The notes: generated by a model from the sequence alone, not told the origin. DNA of 64,000 nt from Neorhizobium alkalisoli (GCF_007829835.1 NZ_VIWP01000004.1:372001-436000), one strand, 5' to 3'. Positions 38,026-47,999 are shown, numbered from the stretch's first letter. Program-made: numbers and translations.

Positions 38026-38952
38026 ATGATCCTGTGCTGCGGCGAAGCCCTTATCGACATGCTTCCGCGTGAGACGACGCTTGGTGAAAAGGCGTTCGCG
38101 CCCTATGCCGGCGGCGCGGTGTTCAACACGGCAATCGCGCTCGGCCGCCTCGGCGCCCCGACCGGTTTCTTCACCGGCCTGGCCGATGATATGATGGGCG
38201 ATGTTCTGCGCGATACGCTGCGTGCCAGCAATGTCGACTTTTCCTATTGCGCCATCACCCCGCGTCCCTCGACCATCGCCTTCGTCAAACTGGTCGATGG
38301 CCACGCGACCTATGCCTTCTATGACGAGGGCACGGCCGGTCGGATGATCACCGAAGCCGATCTGCCGGCGCTCGGCGATGATTGTGAGGCGCTGCATTTC
38401 GGCGCGATCAGCCTCATCCCCGAACCCTGCGGTTCGACCTATGAAGCCCTGATGAAGCGCGAGCATGAAAAGCGCGTCATTTCGCTCGATCCGAATATCC
38501 GCCCCGGCTTCATCAAGGACAAGGCGGCCCATCTCGCCCGCATCCGCCGCATGGCGGCCATGTCCGACATCGTCAAATTCTCCGACGAGGATCTCGCTTG
38601 GTTCGGTCTTGAAGGTGATGAAGAAACACTTGCCCGCCACTGGCTGCATCACGGCGCAAAGCTCGTCGTCGTCACCCGCGGTGCGGATGGCGCTGTCGGT
38701 TATACGGCGAACCACAAGGTCGTCGTGCCGAGCGAAAAGGTAACGGTGGTCGACACGGTCGGCGCCGGCGACACGTTCGATGCCGGCATTCTGGCATCGT
38801 TGAAGATGCAGAACCTGTTGACCAAATCGCAGGTGGCAAACCTTTCCGAAGACCAGATCGCCAAGGCACTGGCACTCGGCGCCAAGGCCGCAGCCGTCAC
38901 CGTGTCGCGGGCAGGGGCCAACCCGCCGTTTGCGAACGAGATCGGGCTTTAA
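38026..38952 (+). CDS. frk: PfkB-family fructokinase
   Basis: ATP-dependent sugar kinase of 308 residues. The opening CCGEALIDMLPR, the central AFYDEGTAGR and the C-terminal DTVGAGDTFDAGI with the catalytic Asp are those of bacterial fructokinases of the PfkB type. The ATG has GGGAGG upstream. pgi, whose substrate can derive from fructose 6-phosphate, lies close by on the other strand, which fits hexose metabolism. Specificity for fructose over related sugars is inferred from overall similarity. Confidence 0.85.
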   Translation: MILCCGEALIDMLPRETTLGEKAFAPYAGGAVFNTAIALGRLGAPTGFFTGLADDMMGDVLRDTLRASNVDFSYCAITPRPSTIAFVKLVDGHATYAFYDEGTAGRMITEADLPALGDDCEALHFGAISLIPEPCGSTYEALMKREHEKRVISLDPNIRPGFIKDKAAHLARIRRMAAMSDIVKFSDEDLAWFGLEGDEETLARHWLHHGAKLVVVTRGADGAVGYTANHKVVVPSEKVTVVDTVGAGDTFDAGILASLKMQNLLTKSQVANLSEDQIAKALALGAKAAAVTVSRAGANPPFANEIGL

Positions 38953-38958
38953 GCCCGC

Positions 38959-39351
38959 TTATCGGCTCCAAGCTGAATTCTGCAATACGACCCGGTAACC
39001 GTCCGGGTCTTCAAAAGTCTGCCCGTCCTGGTCCCAATAGGGATTATAGGATGGGACAGGCTTGAATACGGCTGTCTGCATGCGTGTCGTCGCAGCCGTC
39101 CATTCCGAACGGTCTGGCAGATAAAGCACGATGAGATTGTCAGCGCTTGGAGCACGGCCAACAGTGTGGCCGCGCTGATGCGTGAACTCCAGGTGATAGG
39201 GCCATCGGGCATGCCCGAGGATCAGGCCGTCGAAACCCTGGTGGTCTTCGAATGCTGCAAGCTGCTCGAAGCCGAGGCCAGTCTCATAGAAGCTGCGCAG
39301 CCGACCGATATCATCCGTCGGCCGCGCGATCCTTAAGACCGGCGCCTGCAT
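38959..39351 (-). CDS. VOC (glyoxalase/dioxygenase) fold protein
   Basis: A 130-residue protein with the paired beta-alpha-beta-beta-beta units of the vicinal-oxygen-chelate fold: IARPTDDIGRLRSFYETGLGFEQL opens it and YWDQDGQTFEDPDGYRVVLQN closes it, including the final metal-binding Asp/Glu. Its ATG shares one base with the pgi stop codon (TAATG), so it is translationally coupled to pgi. Substrate unknown. Confidence 0.88.
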   Translation of the reverse strand: MQAPVLRIARPTDDIGRLRSFYETGLGFEQLAAFEDHQGFDGLILGHARWPYHLEFTHQRGHTVGRAPSADNLIVLYLPDRSEWTAATTRMQTAVFKPVPSYNPYWDQDGQTFEDPDGYRVVLQNSAWSR

Positions 39352-40976
39352 TACTTCTTCAGCCCGGCCAGCACCTTCACGAGGCCCTGCGTCGAGGAAT
39401 CGTGGCCCTCGGCGCTTTCCTTGCCTTCAACGACCGGCAGAAGACCGGTGGCCAGTTCCTTGCCGAGCTCGACGCCCCACTGGTCGAAGGAGTTGATGCG
39501 GAAGAGCACGCCTTCAACGAAGACGCGGTGTTCGTAAAGCGCGATCAGCCGGCCGAGCGCAAATGGCGTCAGCTTGTCGTGCACGAAGGTGATCGACGGG
39601 CGGTTGCCGGTGAAGACGCGGTGCGGCGCGATGAAATCGGCCTGCTTGTCGTCCATGCCCTTGGAGGTGAGCTGCGCCTTGGCTTCCTCGAAGGTGCGGC
39701 CCTTCATCAGCGCTTCGGACTGCGCCAGGCAATTGGCGATCAGCAGTTCGTGCTGGTTGCGCAGCTCCGGTTCGAAACCGTTGGCGGCGATCATGAACTC
39801 GGCCGGGATGATGCTCGTGCCCTGGTGGATCAGCTGGTAGAAGGCGTGCTGGCCATTGGTGCCAGGCTCGCCCCAGACGACCGGGCCGGAATTGCCCTCG
39901 ACCGGCGTGCCGTCGATCGTCACACCCTTGCCGTTCGATTCCATGTCCAGCTGCTGCAGATAGGCCGGGAAGCGCAGCAGGCGCTGGTCGTAAGGCAGGA
40001 TGGCACGGGTCGCGTAACCCAGGACGTTGCGGTGGTAGAAGCCGATCAGGCCGAGAAGCATCGGCAGGTTCTTGGCTACCGGCGCCTCGCGGAAATGCTT
40101 GTCCATGGCATGTGCGCCATCGAGGAATTTTCCGAAATTCTCAGGCCCGACCGCCAGCATCAGCGGCAGGCCGATCGCCGACCAGATCGAATAACGACCG
40201 CCGACCCAGTCCCAGAAACCGAAGACACGGTCCTGGTCGATGCCGAAGGCGGCAACCTTGTCGAGCGCGGTGGAGACGGCGCAGAAATGATGCTTGACCG
40301 CCGCATCGCCGAGCTTGTCGGCAATGAACTTGCGGGCTGCACCCGCATTGGTCATCGTCTCAATCGTCGTGAACGTCTTCGAGGCGACGATGAACAGCGT
40401 CGTTTCGGCGTCGAGATGCTTCAGCGTATCGGCAATATGGGCGCCGTCGACATTGGAGACAAAATGCGCGCGCGGGCCGTCATGGTAAGGGGCGAGCGCC
40501 AGCGTCACCATCACCGGGCCGAGGTCCGAGCCGCCAATGCCGATATTGACGACGTCGGTGATCTTCTTGCCGGTCGCGCCCTTCAGCGCACCCGAGCGGA
40601 TGCCGTCGGAAAACTTGCCCATGGCTGCAAGTACGGCGTTGACATCAGGCATGACGTCCTTGCCATCGACCAGAACCGGCGTGTTCGATCGATTGCGCAA
40701 CGCGGTATGCAGAACGGCGCGGCCTTCGGTGAAGTTGATCGCGACGCCGGAGAACATTTCTTCGCGCTTCTTTGCAACGCCACCAGCCTCGGCCAGCTTT
40801 TCGAGGAGGGCGAGGATCTCGCCATTCACGGCTATCTTGGAATAATCCATGGTCAGGTCGTCGAAGGAGACGCTGAATTTGCCGAACCGGCCCGGATCAG
40901 CGGCAAAGGCCGCCCGGATATCGGTGGCATTGGTCTTTTCGACGGCGGACTTCAGCTCTTGGACGATGGCCTGCAT
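39351..40976 (-). CDS. pgi: Glucose-6-phosphate isomerase
   Basis: Interconverts glucose 6-phosphate and fructose 6-phosphate. The 541-residue SIS-domain protein has [13 protein letters not shown], the signature [20 protein letters not shown] with the catalytic His, SKTFTTIET and a C-terminal [10 protein letters not shown] signature. Length is normal. It forms a two-gene unit with the VOC-protein gene. Confidence 0.97.
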   Translation of the reverse strand: MQAIVQELKSAVEKTNATDIRAAFAADPGRFGKFSVSFDDLTMDYSKIAVNGEILALLEKLAEAGGVAKKREEMFSGVAINFTEGRAVLHTALRNRSNTPVLVDGKDVMPDVNAVLAAMGKFSDGIRSGALKGATGKKITDVVNIGIGGSDLGPVMVTLALAPYHDGPRAHFVSNVDGAHIADTLKHLDAETTLFIVASKTFTTIETMTNAGAARKFIADKLGDAAVKHHFCAVSTALDKVAAFGIDQDRVFGFWDWVGGRYSIWSAIGLPLMLAVGPENFGKFLDGAHAMDKHFREAPVAKNLPMLLGLIGFYHRNVLGYATRAILPYDQRLLRFPAYLQQLDMESNGKGVTIDGTPVEGNSGPVVWGEPGTNGQHAFYQLIHQGTSIIPAEFMIAANGFEPELRNQHELLIANCLAQSEALMKGRTFEEAKAQLTSKGMDDKQADFIAPHRVFTGNRPSITFVHDKLTPFALGRLIALYEHRVFVEGVLFRINSFDQWGVELGKELATGLLPVVEGKESAEGHDSSTQGLVKVLAGLKK

Positions 40977-41074
40977 GGGATTTCCTCAGCACTTGGGCAA
41001 ACGATGAACGGGAACCTATTCGCTTTCCCGCTCAAATCAAGCGCATCCTTATGCAAGTTTGTTCGGCGTTTGGA

Positions 41075-42346
41075 CTATTGTCCGGCAGCCGTCGTCACCG
41101 TATTGCCGGCGGCGTTGCCGAGCCGGTTGAGCTGGTCATTATAGTTGCGGCGGGTCTCGGGATCGAAGATCGAGATCGGCGTGCTGACGGCAACGCTGGC
41201 GGCACCACCAACCGTCTGAGCCGCACCAAGCGCCACTGCACCGAGCCTGTCGCCGAGACCGACGCTGGAATCCGTCACCGTCTGGCCGGCAATCAGGCGG
41301 TTGCCGAGCAGCTGAACGACCTGCGGGCTTTCGGCGAATTTGCCGTGGTTCAGGCTGTCGCCGGTTTTCAGCGCGGTCAGATCGAGAACCGTAATACCGG
41401 CCTTTTCGAAGGCGGTGCGATAAGGCTCGACCGTCGGGTCCACCTGACCAAGCCGGTCGATATCGCCGGATATGCGCCGCGAAAGGCCGAGCGCCCGGTC
41501 GTCGCGCGATACGAACAGCGTGAATTTCGGATGTTTTGGCCCAAGCGCGGAAAACTGGTTGGTGAAGACGTCGACGTCGAGATCCGGCGAGGCGAGGATG
41601 ACGTTCTGGATCTTTGGCGCGACCCGCCCGTCGCGGATCGCCATCTGGCGCAGCGCCTCGACCGTCAGCCACGAGCCCATCGAATGCGCCATGATCGTCA
41701 CTTCGCCGACCTGAGGATCTCGCGCCAGCCGGCGCAACATGTCTTCCAGCGCATCGCGGGAATAGTTGGTGCTTTCCTTGTCGTAATTATAGGCAAAGAT
41801 GCTGCCGCGCGACGGCCAGGTGAAGAGCACCGGCGCGACATCCGCCTTCGAATCGTGGACGATCTGCGCAAATCGGTAGACGGCATCCTCGTAGCGGTTG
41901 TTAAAACCATGCACGAAGACAAGAACCCGGCGGCTTTTCGGCAGATTGCCCCTTAGCCAGGCCGGTGCCGATTGCGGCGTCATCGGCGTGACGGAAACGG
42001 TGGTGAACTCCTTGGCAGGATCCGCAGGCAGCTTTGAAGGCCATTCGACCTGGCCGACCTTGTGCTTGCTTTCCGGTGGGATGGAAACCTTGATCTCGGT
42101 GACATGGGCACCCTTGTCACGCTCGCCGGAAAAAAGCACGCCCGGCGTTTCGGACGGCCGACGCGTCGTCGCCACGAGAACATCGACCATTGATGTTTTT
42201 TCTGCGGAAGCGACCTGCTGCGGCACGAGCACGCCTTCGGGCCGGCCAGCACAGGCGCTCAGCATGGCAAGCGTCATGACGACGGCAATTGCGCGAACCT
42301 GAATGTCAGCCAGCGTCTTCAAGATAACTCCCAGGGAGGTCATCAT
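41075..42346 (-). CDS. DUF900-type alpha/beta-hydrolase lipoprotein
   Basis: A 423-residue putative lipoprotein: the N-terminal hydrophobic segment ends in LSAC, a lipobox, so Cys about 32 would be acylated. The hydrolase domain has VFVHGFNNRYEDAVYRFAQI (oxyanion region) and the nucleophile elbow AHSMGS, with Asp and His candidates further on, as in the DUF900 esterase-like family. It may act on envelope substrates. The ATG pair at 42346/42343 follows AAGGGG. The C-terminal 60 residues are Ala/Gly-rich. Confidence 0.85.
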   Translation of the reverse strand: MMTSLGVILKTLADIQVRAIAVVMTLAMLSACAGRPEGVLVPQQVASAEKTSMVDVLVATTRRPSETPGVLFSGERDKGAHVTEIKVSIPPESKHKVGQVEWPSKLPADPAKEFTTVSVTPMTPQSAPAWLRGNLPKSRRVLVFVHGFNNRYEDAVYRFAQIVHDSKADVAPVLFTWPSRGSIFAYNYDKESTNYSRDALEDMLRRLARDPQVGEVTIMAHSMGSWLTVEALRQMAIRDGRVAPKIQNVILASPDLDVDVFTNQFSALGPKHPKFTLFVSRDDRALGLSRRISGDIDRLGQVDPTVEPYRTAFEKAGITVLDLTALKTGDSLNHGKFAESPQVVQLLGNRLIAGQTVTDSSVGLGDRLGAVALGAAQTVGGAASVAVSTPISIFDPETRRNYNDQLNRLGNAAGNTVTTAAGQ

Positions 42347-42465
42347 GACCCCTTCAAGCAGCTATCGCTAATCCAGCCGGCGGCCTGCGTCCATCGCTGA
42401 TGGCGGGAAGAGCCGTGGCGGAGACAAGCTTCCGGCGCCACCTGTCGCAAGCCTGCAACGCTCGG

Positions 42466-44163
42466 TTATCCCCTCAGCTCGCGCCGCAGGATCTTGCCGA
42501 CATTCGATTTGGGCAGGCTGTCGCGGAATTCGATGAAGCGGGGCCGCTTGTAATTGGTGAGGTTGGCGACGCAATGCGCCTTCACTTCCGCCTCGGTCAG
42601 ATTCGGGTCCTTGCGCACGACGAAGATTTTGACCGCCTCGCCGGAATGTTCGTCCTTCAGGCCAACCGCTGCGCATTCGAGCACGCCCGGATGGCTGGCG
42701 ACGACTTCCTCCACCTCGTTCGGATAGACGTTGAAACCGGAGACGAGGATCATGTCCTTCTTCCGATCGACGATCTTCGTATAGCCCTGAGCGTCCATAT
42801 AGCCCATGTCGCCGGTGCGGAAATAATTGTCCGGCGTCATCGCTGCGGCGGTCTCGTCCGGCCTGTTCCAGTAGCCAGCCATGACCTGCGGCCCGCGAAT
42901 GCAGATCTCGCCGACATCGCCCTGCTCGACCTCCTCGCCATCGTCGTCGCGGATCGAAATTTCAGTCGAGGAGATCGGCAGGCCGATCATGCCGGAAAAG
43001 TCGCGACGATTGCAGCGATTGGCGGTGGCGACCGGAGACGTTTCCGAAAGCCCGTATCCCTCGGTGATCGGGCAGCCGGTCATCTCCAGCCACCGTTCGG
43101 CCACCGGCCTCTGCACCGACATGCCGCCGCCGAACACCAGGATCAGCGCCGAAAAATCGAGTTTCTGGAAATCGGCATTGTTCATCAGCGCATTGAACAG
43201 CGTATTGAGACCTGGGAAGATATGGATCTGGTGTTCTCCTATCTCCTTCACCAGCGCCGGGATATCGCGCGGGTTGGCGATCAGGATATTGTGGCTGCCG
43301 GTCGCCACCCCCATCAGCGAATTCACCGTCAGCGCGAAGATATGGTAGAGCGGCAGCGCGCAGAGAAACTGCAGCTGTTCCGGCCGCTTCTTTTCGAGAA
43401 AGGCCGAATCCAGCCAGACACCCATCTGTTCCTTGTTGGCCAGAAGGTTGGCATGGGTCAGCATCGCACCCTTGGAAACGCCCGTCGTGCCGCCTGTATA
43501 TTGCAGGAAGGCGAGGTCGGACGGTTTGGTGCCAGGAGCAGACAGCGAAAGCCGCGCACCTTCGGAAAGCACCTGCCGAAAACTTTTGGCAGACGGAAGC
43601 GACCATGCCGGCACGAGCTTTTTCACCCGCCGCACAATGAAATTGACGATATGGCCCTTGAGGCCCAGCATATCGCCCATCGTTGCCACGACGACATGTT
43701 TCACATCCGTCTTCGGTACGGCCTGCTCGGCAGTCCTGGCAAAGTTTTCGAGCACGAACAGCGCCTTGGCGCCGGAATCGCGCAACTGATGCTCCAGTTC
43801 CCGTGGCGTATAGAGCGGGTTGACGTTGACGACGACGAAACCGGCGCGAAGAATGCCATAAACGATCACCGGGTTCTGCAGCACGTTAGGCAGCATGACT
43901 GCCACCCGGTCGCCCTTTGCCAGCCCCTGCGCCTGCAGCCAGGCGCCGATCTTGCGGCTTTCGGCCTCCAACGTGCGAAACGTCAACGACTTGCCCATGC
44001 TGGAAAAGGCAGGCCGTTCGGCAAACCGGGCGCAGCTATCCTCGAACAGCTCTCCCAGCGATTGATGTTTCAGCGGTGGAATGAATTCCGGCACGGTCGG
44101 TGGATAGGAGGCGAGCCAGATCTTGGGCATCGACGTCGCGCTACGCGCGGTCACTTCATTCAT
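42466..44163 (-). CDS. fadD: Long-chain fatty-acid-CoA ligase
   Basis: Activates long-chain fatty acids to acyl-CoA through an acyl-adenylate. The 565-residue ANL enzyme shows the P-loop-like YTGGTTGVSKGAMLTH, GYGLSET, YFRTGDMGYMD, the hinge and FACS region VSGFNVYPNEVEEVV, and the catalytic Lys in SNVGKILRREL. ATG 44163 is chosen for the upstream GGAGGAGG. A perfect TTGACGT dyad about 130 bp upstream, shared with the nitronate monooxygenase gene, suggests a fatty-acid or acyl-CoA responsive repressor. Confidence 0.94.
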   Translation of the reverse strand: MNEVTARSATSMPKIWLASYPPTVPEFIPPLKHQSLGELFEDSCARFAERPAFSSMGKSLTFRTLEAESRKIGAWLQAQGLAKGDRVAVMLPNVLQNPVIVYGILRAGFVVVNVNPLYTPRELEHQLRDSGAKALFVLENFARTAEQAVPKTDVKHVVVATMGDMLGLKGHIVNFIVRRVKKLVPAWSLPSAKSFRQVLSEGARLSLSAPGTKPSDLAFLQYTGGTTGVSKGAMLTHANLLANKEQMGVWLDSAFLEKKRPEQLQFLCALPLYHIFALTVNSLMGVATGSHNILIANPRDIPALVKEIGEHQIHIFPGLNTLFNALMNNADFQKLDFSALILVFGGGMSVQRPVAERWLEMTGCPITEGYGLSETSPVATANRCNRRDFSGMIGLPISSTEISIRDDDGEEVEQGDVGEICIRGPQVMAGYWNRPDETAAAMTPDNYFRTGDMGYMDAQGYTKIVDRKKDMILVSGFNVYPNEVEEVVASHPGVLECAAVGLKDEHSGEAVKIFVVRKDPNLTEAEVKAHCVANLTNYKRPRFIEFRDSLPKSNVGKILRRELRG

Positions 44164-44288
44164 GATAACCTCCTCCATTCAAATGCCGGCGGTCCTGTCG
44201 GATCAGAGGTCCTCCACCTCGGGGTCCGATGAACGATTATGCCACGTCGCCATGGCATCGAGCCAGATAATTCAAGAGCTATATAACT

Positions 44289-44304
44289 TTGACGTAAACG
44301 TCAA
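44289..44304. promoter_or_regulatory. Palindromic operator candidate upstream of fadD
   Basis: TTGACGT-AA-ACGTCAA is a perfect 7-bp dyad. Read on the minus strand it begins TTGACGTTTACG, the same twelve bases that begin the dyad at 52052-52073. The half-sites resemble those reported for the MerR-family LiuR or TetR-family Fad regulators of acid catabolism. Confidence 0.6.
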
Positions 44305-44356
44305 TGAATGGCGCCGTTGAAAGCGGAGTTGTGATCGCCTTTTGAAATGAAATCAG

Positions 44357-44381
44357 GGAACATCCCTCTGCCCCGAGAGTT
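44357..44381 (+). promoter_or_regulatory. EcfG-like promoter of the PRC-barrel gene
   Basis: GGAAC, 16 bases, then AGTT: a perfect -35 and a one-mismatch -10 relative to GGAAC-N16/17-CGTT, 39 bp before the gene start. Confidence 0.45.
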
Positions 44382-44419
44382 TTATAGGCATGACACTGCA
44401 CAACAAGAGGAGGTGCGTC

Positions 44420-44812
44420 ATGCTGCATCAGGAACCGCGAGCCGGCCAGGACCCTTACGTCAAGGACACTCATTCGCTGATTGCCAGCGACAAGGTCGAA
44501 GGCACAGCCGTTTATGGCGCTGACAACAAACGTATCGGTTCTATCGAACGCATTCTGCTGGAAAAGCGCGGCGGTCGTGTGGCCTATGCCGTTCTGAGCT
44601 TTGGCGGTTTCCTCGGGATCGGCGACGACTATTACCCGCTTCCCTGGGAAAAGCTGCGTTACGACGAACAGCTCGATGGCTATCGCATCGACCTGACCAA
44701 GGATCAGATCGTCGGCGCCCCGAAATACCACGATGCCGATGATGAGACCTGGTATCGTGCCAACGATCGCAAGGTCTACGACTATTACGGCATCCCGCCC
44801 TACTGGATGTAA
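44420..44812 (+). CDS. PRC-barrel domain protein
   Basis: A 130-residue soluble protein with one PRC-barrel domain (about residues 15-90): SDKVEGTAVYGADNKRIGSIE, then GGRVAYAVLSFGGFLGIGDD and YYPLPWEKLRYD, the typical beta-barrel strands. ATG 44420 is preceded by GAGGAGG. PRC-barrel proteins of this type are frequent members of the general stress regulon in rhizobia, consistent with the EcfG-like promoter. No enzymatic function is known. Confidence 0.9.
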   Translation: MLHQEPRAGQDPYVKDTHSLIASDKVEGTAVYGADNKRIGSIERILLEKRGGRVAYAVLSFGGFLGIGDDYYPLPWEKLRYDEQLDGYRIDLTKDQIVGAPKYHDADDETWYRANDRKVYDYYGIPPYWM

Positions 44813-44876
44813 TTCTTCCTGACGGTCGAAATTCTCCAAGAGCGGTCCGCGAGGGATGGTTCGAGATGAGAATGGA

Positions 44877-44908
44877 GCCCCGTACAGCAATTGCTGTGCG
44901 GGGTTTTT
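44877..44908 (+). terminator. Intrinsic terminator after the PRC-barrel gene
   Basis: GCCCCGTACAGCA-AT-TGCTGTGCGGGG (one T-G pair in the stem) is followed by TTTTT. It separates the gene from the convergent GNAT gene. Confidence 0.9.
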
Positions 44909-44912
44909 ACAT

Positions 44913-45785
44913 TCAGAGCTTTAGCCGCATTTCCGACTGGGTAAGGCTTGATCGCCTCCAGCCGATCTTGCGCATGAAAGGGTCGAGCAACCCTTTCGGC
45001 ACATTTTCGACGATATAGAGCCGCCGGCCGGGATAGGCCGAAGCAAGTCCATCAGCCAGCGCACGGCCAAGCCCCTTGCGTCTTTGACCAGGATCGACGG
45101 CAAGGCCATGGATCCGGATCTCGGCCGAACTGTCATCCAGCAAGGCCACCGCCGTTTCGCCAATTGCAAATCCCTTGAGCGGCGGGGCGGCATGTCGAAA
45201 ACAGACCGGATCAGTCTGCCAGGTCAGACCGGGCTCGGCAAAGCGCAAAAGCATATCCGCAGCTTTTACCGGATCGCAGGCCGCGAGTTCGGGCGCATCT
45301 GTCGGAAGATCAGGTGCAGGCCTGCGCCGGCCTCTGCTGAACCCGACCAGCTGGCGGCTCGTCTCGAAACCGAGTGATACATAGAGATCGCGGGCGCGCG
45401 GATTGCTGTCGATCACCTCCAGCACCATTTCCCGGTCGCCACGCCGGCGGGCGGCGTCGATCGCTTTTGCCATCACCTGCCGGCCAACCCCCTTGCCGCG
45501 GATGGCAGGCCCGATGCCAAGAGCGCTGATGCGGCAGCGATTGCCGCGGCGTGCGACGAGCAGAATGCCAGCCGGCGTATCGCCATCGAAAAACACCTCG
45601 CTGCAATCCGCGTCGATATTTTCGCGCTCCATGCGCAGGGCAATCGATGCGGCAGACGCGGTAAAGGTCACGACGTAACCGGCAAACCCTTCCGTCAGGG
45701 CCCTGGCCGCATCCTCAAGCGAGGTGTCGGCAAGGCTGCGCCGCAGGGGAGGGCGATTCAGGTTTGCGCTGTCATCCACGTCCAT
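44913..45785 (-). CDS. Two-domain GNAT acetyltransferase
   Basis: A 290-residue protein with two GNAT domains. The first (about 20-160) has the acetyl-CoA loop IGPAIRGKGVGRQVM and NPRARDLYVSLGFE; the second (about 195-285) has VDPGQRRKGLGRALADGL. Substrate unknown. GGAGGA abuts the ATG at 45785 with no spacing, whereas the GTG at 45779 lies six bases beyond it, so GTG is probably the real start; the ATG is given for completeness. Confidence 0.87.
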   Translation of the reverse strand: MDVDDSANLNRPPLRRSLADTSLEDAARALTEGFAGYVVTFTASAASIALRMERENIDADCSEVFFDGDTPAGILLVARRGNRCRISALGIGPAIRGKGVGRQVMAKAIDAARRRGDREMVLEVIDSNPRARDLYVSLGFETSRQLVGFSRGRRRPAPDLPTDAPELAACDPVKAADMLLRFAEPGLTWQTDPVCFRHAAPPLKGFAIGETAVALLDDSSAEIRIHGLAVDPGQRRKGLGRALADGLASAYPGRRLYIVENVPKGLLDPFMRKIGWRRSSLTQSEMRLKL

Positions 45786-45812
45786 TCCTCCGCCCGGTTG
45801 CGCATGGCCCGT

Positions 45813-46766
45813 CTATAGCACGTTGGAAGGCGTGCCTTTCTCGAAATTCTCGACATGGCTGATCACCTGCACCCAGAGCGTCTGCATCGCCTCGTCGCTC
45901 GCCCAGGCGACATGCGGGGTGACGATGATATTCGGCCGGTTGAGGATTTTGAGAAGCGGATTATCCGCTGCCGGCGGCTCGCGGGTCAAAACGTCGAAAC
46001 CGGCGCCGGTTATCAGCCCTTCATCCAGTGCCGTCACCAGATCCGCCTCGTTCACCAGCCCACCGCGTGCCGTATTGATGATCAGCGGCCTCTTCTTCAT
46101 CTTCCGGAATTCGGCAAGCCCGATCAGATCGCGGGTCTCGGGTGTTAGCGGCATGTGGAAGGTCAGGATATCGGCCTTTTCCAACACCTCCTCGAAGGCC
46201 GTATAACCGGGCTTCACCGTCCCGGCGCCCTTGCGGCCGGCCAGAAGCACCGTCATGCCGAAGGCCTCGGCGATCTTCGCCACCGAGCCACCCAAGGTCC
46301 CGCCGCCGAAAATGCCGAGCGTCGAGCCGGCGAGGTCGCGGATCGGGTGGTTGAAGAAGCAGAACTGGTTGGCGCGCTGCCATTCGCCATCGATCACATC
46401 CTGCCGGAAACCGACGATCGAGCGGCGCAGCGCAAAGATCAGCGCGAACGTGTGTTCCGGCACGGTGTTCACGGCATAACCGCGCACATTCGACACGGTG
46501 ATGCCGCGCTCCTTTGCGGCCGCAAGGTCGATCACGTCATAACCCGTTGCCGCCACCGCGATCATCTTCAGGTTCGGCGCGCCTGCCATCGCCTCGGCCC
46601 GCACCGGCGCCTTGTTGGTAATGACGATATCGGCATCCGCAATGCGCCCGGCCACCTCGTCCGCTGCCGTCTTGCCATATTCCACCCATTGATGGGAAAA
46701 GGCGGGGCGGGTGATCGTCACCGAAGGGCCGATCGTATCGCGGTCGAGAAACACTATTTTGGGCAT
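45813..46766 (-). CDS. D-2-hydroxyacid dehydrogenase (NAD-dependent)
   Basis: A 317-residue dehydrogenase of the glycerate/D-lactate family. The Rossmann motif lies in LGIFGGGTLGGSVAKIAEAFG; the catalytic triad is Arg in NTARGGLVNE, Glu in LTREPP and His in VTPHVAWAS. ATG 46766 has AGGA seven bases upstream; ATG 46799 is an alternative. It diverges from an FAD-dependent 2-hydroxyacid oxidase-like gene, suggesting related substrates such as glycerate, hydroxypyruvate or 2-ketoglutarate. Confidence 0.9.
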   Translation of the reverse strand: MPKIVFLDRDTIGPSVTITRPAFSHQWVEYGKTAADEVAGRIADADIVITNKAPVRAEAMAGAPNLKMIAVAATGYDVIDLAAAKERGITVSNVRGYAVNTVPEHTFALIFALRRSIVGFRQDVIDGEWQRANQFCFFNHPIRDLAGSTLGIFGGGTLGGSVAKIAEAFGMTVLLAGRKGAGTVKPGYTAFEEVLEKADILTFHMPLTPETRDLIGLAEFRKMKKRPLIINTARGGLVNEADLVTALDEGLITGAGFDVLTREPPAADNPLLKILNRPNIIVTPHVAWASDEAMQTLWVQVISHVENFEKGTPSNVL

Positions 46767-46877
46767 GGTCCGGTCCTGCGTATCGGGAATGTCGATCATG
46801 GCCACGACGCTGTTCGTCGGGCCCGTCTCGTATAACATCCGGCCTGCCGGCCGGAATGCAAGATCGCGGGGAAAAGA

Positions 46878-47999
46878 ATGACCGATGTGATGGAGCTCGA
46901 TTGTGTCGTGGTCGGCGGCGGCGTCATCGGCCTTGCGGTCGCCCGTGCGCTGGCCATGGCGGGGCGCGAGGTGATCGTGCTCGAAGCCGAGCCACTGCCC
47001 GGCGCCATCACGTCCGCCCGCAACAGCGAGGTCATCCATGCCGGCCTCTATTACGCGACCGGCAGTCTGAAGGCGAAACTCTGTGTCGCGGGAAAGCAGA
47101 AACTTTACGACTATTGCCGCGACCGTCACATCCCCCACCGCCAGTGCGGCAAGCTGGTCGTGGCGGCCAACGAACCGGAAGTGGCCTATCTCGAAAAACT
47201 GCTGAAACAGGCCGAAGCCAACGGCGTCGACGATTGCCGCCTGATCGACGCAAGCGTGCTCAATGCAATGGAGCCGCAGATCACGGGCTTTGCTGCGCTG
47301 GTCTCCCCCTCGACCGGCATTATCGACAGCCATTCCCTGATGCAGGCCTATATCGCCGATCTCGAAAACCATGGCGGCAGCCTGGTGCTGAACGCCCCGG
47401 TACTGAGCGGTGCACTCTTGGACAATGACCGGATCCGCTTGTCGGTCGGTGGCCGGGATCCGGTCGAGATCGAGGCCAGCTTCGTTGTCAACGCCGCCGG
47501 GCTCGGCGCCTGGAGCCTGTCGGAAAATATCGAGGGCATCGATCCCGCCACCATCCCGGCCCGGCATTATGCAAAGGGCTCTTACTTTTCGCTTGCCGGC
47601 CGCGCGCCGGCGCAAAGACTGATCTATCCGGTGCCGGAGCCGGGCGGGCTTGGCGTCCACCTGACGCTTGATCTCGCCGGCCAAGCGCGCTTCGGCCCGG
47701 ATGTCGAATGGGTGGAGGCGATCGATTATGCGGTAGAGCCAAAGCGCTCGGAAAAATTCTACGCGGCGATCAGGCGCTATTTTCCCAATCTTGCCGATGG
47801 CGCGCTTGTGCCCGCTTATTCCGGTATCCGCCCGAAGATCGCCGGGCGCGATGCGGGTGGCGGCGGCGATTTCGTCATTCAGGGCTCGGCCGAGACCGGC
47901 CACCGCGCCTATGCCGCGCTCTACGGGATCGAATCGCCGGGCCTGACGTCATCCATGGCGATTGCCGATCATCTCTTGGAAAAACTCACGAATCCGTAA
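46878..47999 (+). CDS. FAD-dependent oxidoreductase, L-2-hydroxyglutarate oxidase-like
   Basis: A 373-residue DAO-fold flavoenzyme. The N-terminal dinucleotide motif VVVGGGVIGLAVARALAM is followed by EVIHAGLYYATGSLKAKLC, PSTGIIDSHSLMQAY and a C-terminal YSGIRPKI, which match L-2-hydroxyglutarate dehydrogenase/oxidase (LhgO/L2HGDH) enzymes. It would oxidise L-2-hydroxyglutarate to 2-oxoglutarate and pass electrons to the quinone pool. The divergent neighbour is a 2-hydroxyacid dehydrogenase. Substrate assignment is by similarity only. Confidence 0.88.
   Translation: MTDVMELDCVVVGGGVIGLAVARALAMAGREVIVLEAEPLPGAITSARNSEVIHAGLYYATGSLKAKLCVAGKQKLYDYCRDRHIPHRQCGKLVVAANEPEVAYLEKLLKQAEANGVDDCRLIDASVLNAMEPQITGFAALVSPSTGIIDSHSLMQAYIADLENHGGSLVLNAPVLSGALLDNDRIRLSVGGRDPVEIEASFVVNAAGLGAWSLSENIEGIDPATIPARHYAKGSYFSLAGRAPAQRLIYPVPEPGGLGVHLTLDLAGQARFGPDVEWVEAIDYAVEPKRSEKFYAAIRRYFPNLADGALVPAYSGIRPKIAGRDAGGGGDFVIQGSAETGHRAYAALYGIESPGLTSSMAIADHLLEKLTNP

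Noticed and set aside
39252..41144. A 630-codon open frame antisense to pgi
   Set aside because: pgi matches its family along the whole length on the other strand; the antisense product has no recognisable motif.
45813..47903. A 696-codon frame extending the 2-hydroxyacid dehydrogenase upstream
   Set aside because: The first 380 codons are antisense to the FAD oxidoreductase; the family-like protein begins at 46766.
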